Notes under the pieces: generated by a model
The model's input: the letters and a program-made list of their open reading frames with translations, nothing else
What the model was told of the DNA's origin: nothing
Databases searched by the model: none
Made by a program: the position numbers and the translations under genes
Assembly: GCF_042847215.1 (NCBI RefSeq)
Contig: NZ_AP031500.1
Location: 2,790,001-2,854,000 of the forward strand
Origin: Gilvimarinus japonicus
Lineage (GTDB): Bacteria > Pseudomonadota > Gammaproteobacteria > Pseudomonadales > Cellvibrionaceae
Direction of reading: 5' to 3'
Length of the DNA: 64,000 nucleotides
Part shown: positions 1 through 8,855 of the stretch, one piece after another
How the letters are laid out: every line of letters begins with the position of its first letter
Position numbering within the stretch: the stretch's first letter is position 1

Positions 1-319
1 TGCCAATACACGAGCCGATAACGGGCAACATATCTTGCCATACATCCGTTAAATACAGCCCCAGCGAAAAACTTACCGCAATAAACAACCACGCTACTAA
101 GGGTGATTTGGTCCGCAATGATAACCCCGTCCGAACCACCGAGAATATCGAGCTAAGCAACGCCGTCGTCGCCCCCAGTAACGCAAAATGAATGCAGTTG
201 TTGGTTTGCATAATAAACATGACGATTTTAAGACGGCGATCGTCGCGCTGATAAAAGCAATAAATGCCCAAACAATAACTGAGTAGCCCAAAAAACTGAG
301 CGAGAGGGTTATCGAACAT
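1..319 (-). CDS. YgjV-like inner membrane protein (partial, C-terminus beyond window)
   Basis: Translating the minus strand from the ATG at 319 gives an open frame of 106 codons that runs off the left edge. It starts MFDNPLAQFFGLLSYCLGIY and continues with three hydrophobic stretches separated by short basic loops (QRDDRR, LRTKS). The pattern of a short first helix, the QTNNCIHFALLGA segment and then further helices matches the YgjV family of small inner membrane proteins, whose function is not known to me. The start is preceded by no clear Shine-Dalgarno sequence, so an alternative start is possible. It lies about 110 bp downstream of the HPP gene on the same strand. The family call rests on pattern recognition only. 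Confidence 0.6.
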   Translation of the reverse strand, partial: MFDNPLAQFFGLLSYCLGIYCFYQRDDRRLKIVMFIMQTNNCIHFALLGATTALLSSIFSVVRTGLSLRTKSPLVAWLFIAVSFSLGLYLTDVWQDMLPVIGSCIG

Positions 320-426
320 GAAAGGTATTGAACATGGAAATTCCGAGAGGGTAAAAACGCGCTAAGGGCGCATTTTACCATACTCTCGTTCTGGGCGTTC
401 TGGGCGATCGCACTGGGCGTTGCGAA

Positions 427-1386
427 TTACGTTGCTTTAATCCAGCGCTCGCCCTGCTTCGTCACCCGGAACTTGGCCCAGCGGCGAAACTCCTCTACCC
501 GGCACAGCCCCGTTTGCTCTTCGCGGGCCCCGGCGACCGCGCGATAAATTAACCGCGCCCGAGGATTACCGGCGTCCTCTTCGGCCAAATCAAACACTTG
601 GCGCACACACCACTGATCACCCACCTCCCCATTGCTGTAGTAGTGGCCACGGGTCAACTTTAATACATGTTGATCCGCAGCGCGGGCGTGCTCCCAGGCG
701 CGATCAAACAGCTGGGCCAACTCTTCAGAGCTAACATCTACGTAGGTGTCCAATGCGTGCATGGCCGCCGCAAAATCCTCGTGCGACAGCGCCAAATGGG
801 GCCGGTCGGGCTCGCTCTGGCGCGGTTTCATAAGCGCCACAGGATAGCGGCGCCAGTGAAACATATTGTTAAACAGCAACGCCACGGCAAGAATAGCGAC
901 CAAATTAAGCGCCACCGGTGTGAGTAAATAGCCGTAGCCTAAAGCGTGCAGCGCAGGCCCACCGATCACGGCGGCCAGCGCCGTAGCACCGCCCGGCGGG
1001 TGAATACAGCGTAAGTAGGCCATCGCGCCTACGGCCAAACCTACCGCCACCGATGCCGACAACAGAGAATTACCCAGCGCGAGGTAACAACTCACGCCGA
1101 TAAACCCCGACACAAGGTGTCCGCCAATCACCGCCCAAGGTTGCGATAAGGTGCCGTGGGGCACCGCAAACAGCAATACCGCCGAGGCCCCCATAGAGGC
1201 CACCATTAAACCCGCCGCCATGCCATCCAGCGCCCAGTGGGACAAGCCATACACTGCCGCGATACCTAAACCGCCCCCCAGCGCCGAGATCCACTTTTCG
1301 TGATGACTGGTAGTGTTGGCCTCTACGCCCAATAACCCCAAGCACGCTTGCAACCAACTCTTCACTCTCGCTATCCTCGTTCCCAT
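427..1386 (-). CDS. HPP-family membrane transporter with extra C-terminal domain
   Basis: A 319-residue protein. Residues about 30-180 contain four or five membrane helices and the diagnostic HPPGGATAL motif (129-137) of the HPP family, members of which transport nitrite in plants and cyanobacteria. The part after residue 200 is soluble and rich in charged and aromatic residues. It does not look like the CBS pair found on some HPP proteins, and I do not recognise it. Substrate is unknown here; anion or nitrite import is only suggested by the family. The ATG start at 1386 has a weak ribosome site. The next gene downstream on the same strand is the YgjV-like frame, about 107 bp away. Confidence 0.85.
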   Translation of the reverse strand: MGTRIARVKSWLQACLGLLGVEANTTSHHEKWISALGGGLGIAAVYGLSHWALDGMAAGLMVASMGASAVLLFAVPHGTLSQPWAVIGGHLVSGFIGVSCYLALGNSLLSASVAVGLAVGAMAYLRCIHPPGGATALAAVIGGPALHALGYGYLLTPVALNLVAILAVALLFNNMFHWRRYPVALMKPRQSEPDRPHLALSHEDFAAAMHALDTYVDVSSEELAQLFDRAWEHARAADQHVLKLTRGHYYSNGEVGDQWCVRQVFDLAEEDAGNPRARLIYRAVAGAREEQTGLCRVEEFRRWAKFRVTKQGERWIKAT

Positions 1387-1653
1387 CTATTACTGGCGGT
1401 TTATTTGGCGCCACATTTGCACTTGGCGTTATCTTTGCTAATCCAATAGCCGCGGCACTAAGATCGCACGGCCCTAAAGGCCCTGCACAAAAAGGGTGCA
1501 ATCATAGTGATCACCGATAACAGGAGCAAGTGTTATCCACCACAGCACACAAAAGCCTGTGATACCGTGCGCCCCATACGAACCGAGTGGCGCCGCGTTA
1601 GTCAAAGCCCCGAAGCCGCATCAACACATACTTTAATTAGGAAGCTCAACCCA

Positions 1654-2910
1654 ATGTCTGTAACCCCTCTAGGCCACACGGCGCATTTTATCCGCGCTTT
1701 TATCGCGGTAGTTTTTACAATATGTATGGCACAAACGGCCTACGCAAACAGCGAAGACACCTACGATCTAACCTATCAAGTAGACCTAAGCGACTCCCAT
1801 AAGTATGCCTTGGTGCGGATTGAGTTAGGCGACGACAGCGGCGTAACCGAATTCGACTTTAACCTTAACGACGCTTTTCACAGCGACCTTAAAGCCAGCG
1901 GCGAGCTGGAAATAGACGATGGCCGCGCCCGCTGGCTGCCCCCCAGTAAAGACGCTTGGCTAAGTTTGCAGGTTAAAATGACTCACAAGCGCGACAGCGG
2001 TGGTTACGATGCTTTGCGAGAAAACGATTTTGCCATTTTTCGTGGCGACGATTTAATCCCTCCCGCCACCGTGCGCGGGCGTAAGGGCATAGAGAGTCGC
2101 GCCACCTTACATTTTACCCTGCCGGAGGGCTGGACCAGCGTCAACAGCGGCTGGCAAAAACAAGCGGACGAGCGCAGCTTTAAGATCGACAACCCCGAGC
2201 GCCGCTTTGACCGGCCAACCGGTTGGTTTATCGCTGGTGCATTGGGTACCCGGCGCGAACACTTACCCGATACCCATATTGTGGTCAGCGGCCCCACCGG
2301 TGATGACCTTCGCCGCATGGATGTACTGAGCTTTGTCATGCTCAACTGGCCAACACTGCAAGAGATTGTCGGCACCATGCCACCCAAAATACTCATGGTT
2401 ATGGCTGGCGACCCCATGTGGCGCGGTGGCTTATCGGGCCCTAACTCGCTGTTTGTGCACTCCGCTCGCCCCATGGTGAGCGAAAACGGCACCAGCACCC
2501 TCTTGCACGAGCTAATGCACACCCTAACCCGCATTAGCGGCGCCCAAGGCGACGATTGGATCGCCGAAGGCCTAGCCGAATACTACTCGTACACCGTTTT
2601 ACATCGCGCCGGCGGCCTGACCGACAATCGCTTAAAAATTGTAAAAGACTGGCTGGCTGATTGGAGTAAAGATATCGACCACCTACGTGGTGGCGCCTCC
2701 AGCGGCGAGCGCACCGCTCGCGCCGCCCTGCTGTTTGGCGAGCTAGACGCCGAGATACAAGCGCGCACCGATGGCAACAAAAGCCTAGATAACGCCACCC
2801 GCGCCATGATGCAACTGGGCGAAGTCAGCCTAGAGCAGTTGCGTGAAATTGTAGAAGAGCTCACCGGTGAGCCATCTAAGGTATTAGCAAACAAGTTGCT
2901 TGAGGATTGA
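1654..2910 (+). CDS. secreted zinc metallopeptidase, M61/gluzincin-like
   Basis: A 418-residue protein. I chose the ATG at 1654 because it follows AGGAAG at good spacing and opens a clear signal peptide (hydrophobic core AFIAVVFTICMAQ, cleavage after TAYA). A longer frame begins at 1507 but adds 49 residues before the signal. The catalytic zinc motif is HELMH at 285-289, followed by WIAEG, in which Glu305 would be the third ligand; a WxxEGxAxYY block of this kind is typical of M61 and M1-like gluzincins. The N-terminal 200 residues are probably a beta-rich domain. Expected location is the periplasm or outside. Substrate is unknown. It stands alone between two minus-strand genes and cysK. Confidence 0.75.
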   Translation: MSVTPLGHTAHFIRAFIAVVFTICMAQTAYANSEDTYDLTYQVDLSDSHKYALVRIELGDDSGVTEFDFNLNDAFHSDLKASGELEIDDGRARWLPPSKDAWLSLQVKMTHKRDSGGYDALRENDFAIFRGDDLIPPATVRGRKGIESRATLHFTLPEGWTSVNSGWQKQADERSFKIDNPERRFDRPTGWFIAGALGTRREHLPDTHIVVSGPTGDDLRRMDVLSFVMLNWPTLQEIVGTMPPKILMVMAGDPMWRGGLSGPNSLFVHSARPMVSENGTSTLLHELMHTLTRISGAQGDDWIAEGLAEYYSYTVLHRAGGLTDNRLKIVKDWLADWSKDIDHLRGGASSGERTARAALLFGELDAEIQARTDGNKSLDNATRAMMQLGEVSLEQLREIVEELTGEPSKVLANKLLED

Positions 2911-3111
2911 GCCGCCGTGGCATCGTGCGCAGTGGCGGGCTTGATACCACCACTGCCGCACAATAAAGTCACTCGAACGCAACAGCCACAAACCACCACC
3001 CTGCCCAAAACCCCCTGTTTCTGTTAGATTATCATCAAAGCTACTCTGAGTGCCGCGTACATCGGCGGTGCTCACCAGTAGTCCCGGTCAACTCAAACAG
3101 GGAGCGCCATT

Positions 3112-4029
3112 ATGAAAGTTAACAATATCCTCGAAACCATCGGCAACACCCCTCACGTCAAAATCAACAACCTATTTCGCTCCGACATCGAAGTGTGGAT
3201 GAAGGTCGAACGGTTTAACCCCGGCAGCAGCATTAAAGACCGTATCGCACTGGCGATGATCGAAGAGGCCGAGCAAAAAGGCCTGTTAAAACCCGACACC
3301 GTGATTATTGAACCCACCAGCGGCAACACCGGTATTGGCCTCGCCATGGTCGCGGCGGCGCGTGGTTATCGTTTGATTTTAGCGATGCCCGAATCTATGT
3401 CCATTGAGCGGCGCAAAGTCATGAAGGCACTCGGCGCCGAGCTGGAGCTAACCCCCAAAGAGCTAGGTATGGGCGGCGCCATCGCCAAGGCTAACGAGCT
3501 GCACGACGATTTTCCCAATAGCTGGATTCCACAGCAATTTACCAACAAGGCCAACGTCGAGGCGCACCGCAACACCACCGCCAAAGAGATTTTGGCAGAC
3601 TTTCCCGAAGGCCTCGATTATTTAATTACGGGCGTGGGCACTGGCGGCCACATTACCGCTTGCTCGGAGGAGCTCAAAGCTGCCTTTCCTAAACTGCAAA
3701 CCTTTGCGGTTGAGCCCGAAAACTCACAGGTCATTGCCGGTAAGGATAAAGGCCCGCACCGCTTGCAAGGCATAGGGGCGGGGTTTGTGCCGGATATTCT
3801 CAACACCGACAACCTTGATGGCACCATTGCCGTGAGTGAGGAAGACAGCTTTGCAATGGCCCGCGAATGCGCCCGCAAAGAGGCCATTTTTGTCGGTATC
3901 TCGTCCGGTGCCAGTCTTGCTGCAATCAAACAGCGCGAGGCAGACTTTGCTCCCGGCAGCCGTATTCTAACGTTTAGCTACGATACCGGTGAGCGCTACT
4001 TATCTGTCGACGATTTGTTCGGCGCCTAA
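3112..4029 (+). CDS. cysK: cysteine synthase (O-acetylserine sulfhydrylase)
   Basis: A 305-residue PLP enzyme that makes L-cysteine from O-acetylserine and sulfide in the cytoplasm. The Schiff-base lysine is Lys42 in SSIKDRIA. The substrate loop PTSGNTG lies at 68-74, and GVGTGGH forms the phosphate-binding glycine loop. The length and the start MKVNNILETIGNTP agree with the family. The start follows CAGGGAG at good spacing. An intrinsic terminator follows the stop. CysK and CysM are close relatives; the SIKDR context and overall form fit CysK, but the isozyme call is less sure than the enzyme class. Confidence 0.93.
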   Translation: MKVNNILETIGNTPHVKINNLFRSDIEVWMKVERFNPGSSIKDRIALAMIEEAEQKGLLKPDTVIIEPTSGNTGIGLAMVAAARGYRLILAMPESMSIERRKVMKALGAELELTPKELGMGGAIAKANELHDDFPNSWIPQQFTNKANVEAHRNTTAKEILADFPEGLDYLITGVGTGGHITACSEELKAAFPKLQTFAVEPENSQVIAGKDKGPHRLQGIGAGFVPDILNTDNLDGTIAVSEEDSFAMARECARKEAIFVGISSGASLAAIKQREADFAPGSRILTFSYDTGERYLSVDDLFGA

Positions 4030-4062
4030 AGAACCCCACAAACTTCGTTAAGAATCGTCATG

Positions 4063-4086
4063 GCCGGCCGCTTGCGGTCGGCTTTT
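4063..4086 (+). terminator. intrinsic terminator after cysK
   Basis: A 9-bp stem GCCGGCCGC/GCGGTCGGC with one G-U pair and a 2-base loop in the written form is followed by TTTT. It lies 34 bp past the cysK stop. Confidence 0.7.
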
Positions 4087-4165
4087 GCGTAGAATACCAC
4101 CACTGGCACACATCCATAATAAGCCAGAAAACCTAACACTGAGACTGCCACTAAGAGAGCACACA

Positions 4166-5179
4166 ATGATTACCCACGAGCCAAACCCGCGCTACGTTGC
4201 GGCCCCCGATCGTTATCAATCCATGAGCTACCCACGCTGCGGCAAAAGCGGTCTGCGCTTACCGCAATTGTCACTGGGCCTTTGGCAAAATTTTGGCGCA
4301 GTCGACTCACTTGCTAACGCCCGCAACATGATCTATCGCGCATTTGATTTAGGCATCAATCATTTTGATCTGGCCAACAATTACGGCCCTAATTACGGCT
4401 CGGCGGAATCGACCTTTGGCCAGGTAATGGCCGAGGGTTTATCCCACTACCGCGACGAGCTGATCATCTCCAGCAAAGCTGGTTATGACATGTGGCCCGG
4501 CCCCTACGGCATTGGCGGATCGCGCAAATACTTGGTCGCCAGTTGTGACCAGAGCTTAAAGCGCTGCGGCGTCGATTACTTTGATATTTTTTACTCGCAC
4601 TGCTTTGATCCGGAAACACCGTTAGAAGAAACCATGCAGGCACTGGATTATATTGTCCGCTCGGGCCGCGCCCTATACGTGGGTATCTCAAGCTACAATC
4701 CAGAGCAAACCCGCGAAGCCGCCGCCATCTTAAAAAGCTTAGGCACACCGCTGCTGATTCATCAGCCACGCTACAACATGCTAGACCGCTGGATCGAAGA
4801 CGGTTTAACCGATGCACTAGATGACGAAGGCGTGGGTGCAATTGTCTTCTCGCCACTATCTCAGGGCAGGCTCACCAATAAATACTTAGGCGGAATCCCC
4901 AAAGATTCGCGCGCCGCCCGCGGCGAGCAAATCTACCTCAGCGAAAACGATCTCGACGAGGCTACCCTGAGTAAAATTAATGCGCTGAATCAAATCGCTG
5001 AAACACGCGGTCAATCACTCGCACAAATGGCCTTGGCATGGGTGTTAAACAATAAAACCGTGACCAGTGCGATTATTGGCGCGAGCCGCGTGGCACAAAT
5101 TGAAGACTCAGTCGCGGCGCTCAACAACTTAGACTTTAGCGCGGCCGAGTTAAAAAGCATCGACCAAATTCTCGCATAA
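4166..5179 (+). CDS. gpr: aldo/keto reductase, YghZ/Gpr type
   Basis: A 337-residue NADPH-dependent reductase of the type that in E. coli reduces L-glyceraldehyde 3-phosphate and methylglyoxal. Sequence blocks typical of this subgroup are RCGKSGLRLPQLSLGLW, HFDLANNYGPNYGSAE, SSKAGYDMWPGPYGIGGS and FYSHCFDP. They supply the AKR tetrad Asp, Tyr, Lys and His. I chose the ATG at 4166 because family proteins begin shortly before RYxxMxYRxCGKSG; an upstream extension to 4085 would overlap the preceding terminator. It is a single-gene unit closed by a strong terminator. The role, probably detoxification of reactive aldehydes, is inferred from the family. Confidence 0.88.
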   Translation: MITHEPNPRYVAAPDRYQSMSYPRCGKSGLRLPQLSLGLWQNFGAVDSLANARNMIYRAFDLGINHFDLANNYGPNYGSAESTFGQVMAEGLSHYRDELIISSKAGYDMWPGPYGIGGSRKYLVASCDQSLKRCGVDYFDIFYSHCFDPETPLEETMQALDYIVRSGRALYVGISSYNPEQTREAAAILKSLGTPLLIHQPRYNMLDRWIEDGLTDALDDEGVGAIVFSPLSQGRLTNKYLGGIPKDSRAARGEQIYLSENDLDEATLSKINALNQIAETRGQSLAQMALAWVLNNKTVTSAIIGASRVAQIEDSVAALNNLDFSAAELKSIDQILA

Positions 5180-5192
5180 TTTTAGGCTGCAC

Positions 5193-5232
5193 ACACAAAA
5201 AAGGCGCTGAAGTTTCAGCGCCTTTTTTGTGT
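5193..5232. terminator. bidirectional intrinsic terminator
   Basis: ACACAAAAAAGGCGCTGA and its exact complement flank a 4-base AGTT loop. The A-tract and T-tract make it a terminator in both directions, serving the reductase on the plus strand and the lipoprotein gene on the minus strand. Confidence 0.92.
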
Positions 5233-5247
5233 GTTTTATAAGTTGGG

Positions 5248-7188
5248 CTAATACAAATACACTGCACCACTGCCATCGGCGTTGCCGTTATCGGCCGTCA
5301 CCGCGGTGTCAACGCCAACTGCAGGGCCGTCTTCTTCCGGCGCGCCTATCGCAATAATTTTACCGTCGCCGCTAATGCTCACAGCCTCGCCAAACCGATC
5401 GCCCGCGTCGGTATTTTTAGCCTTAATATAAATCTCTTCTTGCCACGCGCCATCGGCGTAGTTATACAAGTACGCAGCCCCGGCTAACCCCGCGGCATTA
5501 TTACCGTCGTTAGCAAAAAAACCATTGCCGTTACCATCTTCGGTGGGGTCTCCAATCAGCACCCGAGTGCCATCGCGACTCATAGAGAACACGCTACCGT
5601 AGCGCGACCGGCCATTATCGTCGCTATCAATCGCGCCTTGCTGATCAAGCTGAGCAAAAGTGTGCGCCAAACTCCACTCACCGGAGTCACGTTGATACAT
5701 ATAAACTTCTGGCTTTTCAAGCTGCCCGGCATCGACCAACGTGCTATCGTAGTTCACCCCCACCAGTAGTTTGGTGCCATCATTGCTCAGCAATACACGA
5801 TGACCAAAATGCTGCCCCGTAAAAACCTCAGGCGCATTCAGCTCGGTTGCAAGCTCCCACTGCTCTTCCTCATCAGCCTCGGCGTTGTAGTGGTATACTT
5901 GGGTAACACCTACCTCCGTTTCTTCGCCATCCAGCTCGGTCCCATTGCGCAACCCCAATGCCAGGTAGTTGCCGGTGTTATCTAAACTCACTGCGCTGGC
6001 CGTATCAAAGCGCTGTTTTAGTTCCCACACGTTTTCGTTGTTGTCATCCGTATTTAAACGATATAACAACGCCTGACCATCTTCAGTGATTAATTCTTGC
6101 GCCACTAATGCCAAGGTGTCGCCATCGCCGCTTAACGCGATGTCGGCGCCAAAGCCCAGCAAACGTGAGCCATCTTCGCCTTGCTCATCCCCCGTTAGCG
6201 CTTGCGCCTGAGTCCAGCTACCGTTGTCAAACTCATAAGTGTAAACAGCGCCTACACGAGTATCATTGGTATCACTAAACGAGGCAGGTACAAAAGGCGC
6301 ACTAATGGCCACTTTATTTCCGTCTCGGCTCAAGCTGACTCGCTCGCCAAAGCGCGAGTCAGCACGAATATCGTCTAACTCTAACGCTGCCTCAAATTGC
6401 CAGCGCGTTTCACCTAAACGATAAACGTAGACGACACCGCTACACAGGCCTTGGTTAGCAGCGCTGCAGTTTTCCGGCGCGCTAGCCACCAGCGTTTTAC
6501 CGTCACCACTAAAGGCCAACGCATTTCCAAGATGCAGACTGCCATCCCCCTCCGGGCGTTTAATGTAACCAATGGCTTGGTTAATACCGCTGTCGGTTAA
6601 TAGCAGCTCTGAATCCATGCAGCTTTCGTCGTTGCAAGCCTCGAGTTTATATTCAGCTTCAAGGTTATCGTACAACGTCTCGACACTTTGGTAACTCAGC
6701 ACGTCACCGGCAAACTCAGGGCCTATTTGGGTAAAGCCAGATTCACCGTCGATGTTTTTATAAAGCGTGTAGCGTAGCGCGTACGTCACCTCATCCCACT
6801 TAAAGCCAATGCTTCGGGCAATCGCGGTATTGCTAAACTGCAGGTCAGCCTGCTCTTCAACGGGGCCGGTCTCGAAGGTCGCCTGAATATGACAAGGCGC
6901 TTCAATATCAGCGGTTTTGTAATGGTTCTCGTCGATGACGGTACCATTACAACCTGTCATATTGAGCAGTCGAAAACCTAAATCGGGGTGCGCCGTGATA
7001 TGGAGTGTGGCGCCGCGAGGAACATCAGACTCAAGTGGCGTAACTGTGCCTCCCTCGCCGCTGCTGGCTGTAACATGGATGGTTTCCAATTCCGCGGAAT
7101 TATCGTCACTGCCACACCCCGCCACTACGGCAACGCTCAAACACAGCAGTGTCCAGCGCACAGGCGCTGTTAATACACGATACGTCAT
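5248..7188 (-). CDS. FG-GAP-type repeat lipoprotein
   Basis: A 646-residue predicted lipoprotein. The signal peptide ends in a lipobox (VAGC, Cys25). Residues about 35-110 resemble an InlB-type beta repeat (GGTVTP, GATLHITAHPDLGF, CHIQATFE). Residues 115-205 look like a fibronectin-III-type or concanavalin-like spacer. From about 215 to the end there are seven or so repeats of the form GxALAFSGDGKTLVASAP ... GAVYVYR, typical of FG-GAP/integrin-like propellers that may bind calcium. A strong AGGGAG precedes the ATG. Function is unknown; surface attachment or carbohydrate binding is plausible because the divergent neighbour is a glycosidase. Confidence 0.8.
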   Translation of the reverse strand: MTYRVLTAPVRWTLLCLSVAVVAGCGSDDNSAELETIHVTASSGEGGTVTPLESDVPRGATLHITAHPDLGFRLLNMTGCNGTVIDENHYKTADIEAPCHIQATFETGPVEEQADLQFSNTAIARSIGFKWDEVTYALRYTLYKNIDGESGFTQIGPEFAGDVLSYQSVETLYDNLEAEYKLEACNDESCMDSELLLTDSGINQAIGYIKRPEGDGSLHLGNALAFSGDGKTLVASAPENCSAANQGLCSGVVYVYRLGETRWQFEAALELDDIRADSRFGERVSLSRDGNKVAISAPFVPASFSDTNDTRVGAVYTYEFDNGSWTQAQALTGDEQGEDGSRLLGFGADIALSGDGDTLALVAQELITEDGQALLYRLNTDDNNENVWELKQRFDTASAVSLDNTGNYLALGLRNGTELDGEETEVGVTQVYHYNAEADEEEQWELATELNAPEVFTGQHFGHRVLLSNDGTKLLVGVNYDSTLVDAGQLEKPEVYMYQRDSGEWSLAHTFAQLDQQGAIDSDDNGRSRYGSVFSMSRDGTRVLIGDPTEDGNGNGFFANDGNNAAGLAGAAYLYNYADGAWQEEIYIKAKNTDAGDRFGEAVSISGDGKIIAIGAPEEDGPAVGVDTAVTADNGNADGSGAVYLY

Positions 7189-7374
7189 ACAATCTCCCTA
7201 ATTAACTTTATTACCATCGTTTGCCAGCCTTTGGTGACAATCGTCGCGAGTATATCGAAATTGCCGGCATCGCGCAGGCAACCTCGCGCATTTGTACACA
7301 ATTTAACAGGTTTAAATATCGCCCCCAAAAGCGGTAGTATGTTTCGCACTCGCCTTTAACAACCATAAAACGCT

Positions 7375-8532
7375 ATGAATAAATTTTTAAAGCTCGTATT
7401 AGCCTCTGCCGTATTGTCGCTACTCAGCTGTAGCCAGACACCATCGATCACGGCGCAACAGGTGCAAAGTCACGCCGATCGCCTCGCCCGTTGGCAGCTT
7501 GAGCATATGGGTGACTTTGAGTACGTCCGCACCTTTCGCGACCATACCGCGCAACCCGACGGCTGGGTGCAAGCGGCCTTTTATATAGGCCTAAACCGCT
7601 GGAATGACACCGGAGGAGAAGGCCGCTACCTTAGCGCGCTACAACAAAAGGCCGAGGCCAACCACTGGCAGCTAGGGCCGCTTTACTGGCACGCGGATGA
7701 TCAGGCCATCGCGCAACTGTATTTAGCCCTAATCGATTCCGCCGATAGCCAAGCACTCGCCCCAACCCAGACCAAATTTGATGACATTCTAGCCTATGGC
7801 GCCGATAATTCTTTGGAGTTTATCCGCGACGACACCGGGCAATCAGAGGGCACCTGCCAACGGCGCTGGTGTTGGTCAGATGCGCTGTTTATGGCGCCAC
7901 CGGCTTGGGCTGCCATGAGCCGTATCAGCGGCGACGAACAATACCTCAATTACGCTTTAACCGAGTTTTGGGCCACGACCAACTACTTATTTGACCCGAC
8001 CTACCACCTGTATTATCGCGACAGTCGTTTTTTTGATCGTGCCAGTGAGCACGATAACAAGGTATTTTGGAGCCGGGGCAATGGTTGGGTGTTTGCCGGG
8101 TTACCGCTATTGCTTGAGCAGCTGCCCGACAATCACCCCGAGCGGCCCAAGCTTATCACCCACTACCGTAGAATGGCCTACGCCTTTGGTGCGCTGCAAA
8201 CCGCCGAGGGGCTGTGGGCGCCATCGTTACTGGATAACGACTACGACCCGCTACCCGAAACCAGCGGCAGTAGCTTTGTGGTATTTGGCTTAGCGTGGGG
8301 TGTTAATCGCGGTTTATTACCGGCGGCTGATTTCAACGATGTAATTGTCAGCGGCTGGCAGGCGATTGATAAACGCTTAACCCCAGAGGGTTGGCTCGGC
8401 TGGGTACAGCAAGTGGGCTATGAGCCCGATAAAGTTCACGCCGACGACACCCAGCTGTACGGCAGTGGTGCCTACTTATTAGCGGCATCGGAGATGCTAG
8501 ATTACGACGCTGGCAAGGCGTCAGCTAAATAA
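7375..8532 (+). CDS. glycoside hydrolase family 105 (unsaturated rhamnogalacturonyl hydrolase-like) lipoprotein
   Basis: A 385-residue protein with a lipoprotein signal (LLSC, Cys19) and an alpha/alpha-barrel typical of GH105/GH88. WCWSDALFMAPP carries the probable catalytic Asp169. Further blocks are YYRDSRFF, WSRGNGWVFAGL and ETSGSSFVVFGLAWG. The family removes 4,5-unsaturated uronic acids from the ends of oligosaccharides released by pectate, rhamnogalacturonan or ulvan lyases. The lipid anchor suggests action in the periplasm or at the outer membrane. No lyase gene is adjacent, so the exact polymer cannot be named. A terminator hairpin follows the stop. Confidence 0.88.
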   Translation: MNKFLKLVLASAVLSLLSCSQTPSITAQQVQSHADRLARWQLEHMGDFEYVRTFRDHTAQPDGWVQAAFYIGLNRWNDTGGEGRYLSALQQKAEANHWQLGPLYWHADDQAIAQLYLALIDSADSQALAPTQTKFDDILAYGADNSLEFIRDDTGQSEGTCQRRWCWSDALFMAPPAWAAMSRISGDEQYLNYALTEFWATTNYLFDPTYHLYYRDSRFFDRASEHDNKVFWSRGNGWVFAGLPLLLEQLPDNHPERPKLITHYRRMAYAFGALQTAEGLWAPSLLDNDYDPLPETSGSSFVVFGLAWGVNRGLLPAADFNDVIVSGWQAIDKRLTPEGWLGWVQQVGYEPDKVHADDTQLYGSGAYLLAASEMLDYDAGKASAK

Positions 8533-8539
8533 AAATACC

Positions 8540-8565
8540 AATAGCCCGGCATACAGCCGGGCTAT
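8540..8565 (+). terminator. terminator hairpin after GH105 gene
   Basis: AATAGCCCGGC and GCCGGGCTATT pair around a short ATACA loop. The following T-run is weak (GCTC), so it may act mainly as an RNA 3' end stabiliser. It lies between convergent genes. Confidence 0.7.
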
Positions 8566-8573
8566 TGCTCGTG

Positions 8574-8795
8574 TTAGTCGCGATCTTGCTGTTCGCGACG
8601 AGCGCGAGCGCGCGCTCGGCTTTTATGTGCCAGCGCAAAGTACACAGCCAACACCGCGCCTACTACCGCTAAGCTTATAACCGAGAAGTGCACATGCTCA
8701 GATGCCCCGCCAGCGCCGTGGCCCGGGTGCGCCAACGTCAACGGCGCGATAAGTAGCGCACTCAAACAAACGGTAATTTTTTTTAATAGCTTCAT
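8574..8795 (-). CDS. small His-containing membrane protein at the end of the urease operon
   Basis: A 73-residue protein with a signal-like N-terminus (MKLLKKITVCLSALLIAPLTLA), then HPGHGAGGASEHVHF, one membrane helix (about residues 38-57) and a tail of alternating Arg and Ala. The ATG at 8795 has GGAG seven bases upstream, so it is preferred over the GTG four codons earlier. Four His residues directly after the predicted cleavage site would face the periplasm and could bind nickel or another metal. The HPGH start recalls HupE/UreJ permeases, but the protein is far too short to be one. It follows ureG by 60 bp on the same strand, so it is probably part of the urease transcript. Function unknown. 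Confidence 0.65.
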   Translation of the reverse strand: MKLLKKITVCLSALLIAPLTLAHPGHGAGGASEHVHFSVISLAVVGAVLAVYFALAHKSRARARARREQQDRD

Positions 8796-8855
8796 CGTAT
8801 TCTCCACACTTATTAAGCAATCATTTTAGCTGTGATGTTTAGCGTTCATAGCGGC

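Noticed and set aside
97..381. 94-codon minus-strand frame at the left edge
   Set aside because: The overlapping frame from 319 gives a coherent membrane protein, whereas this one ends in a random basic run (GRRRRCLARYSRW).
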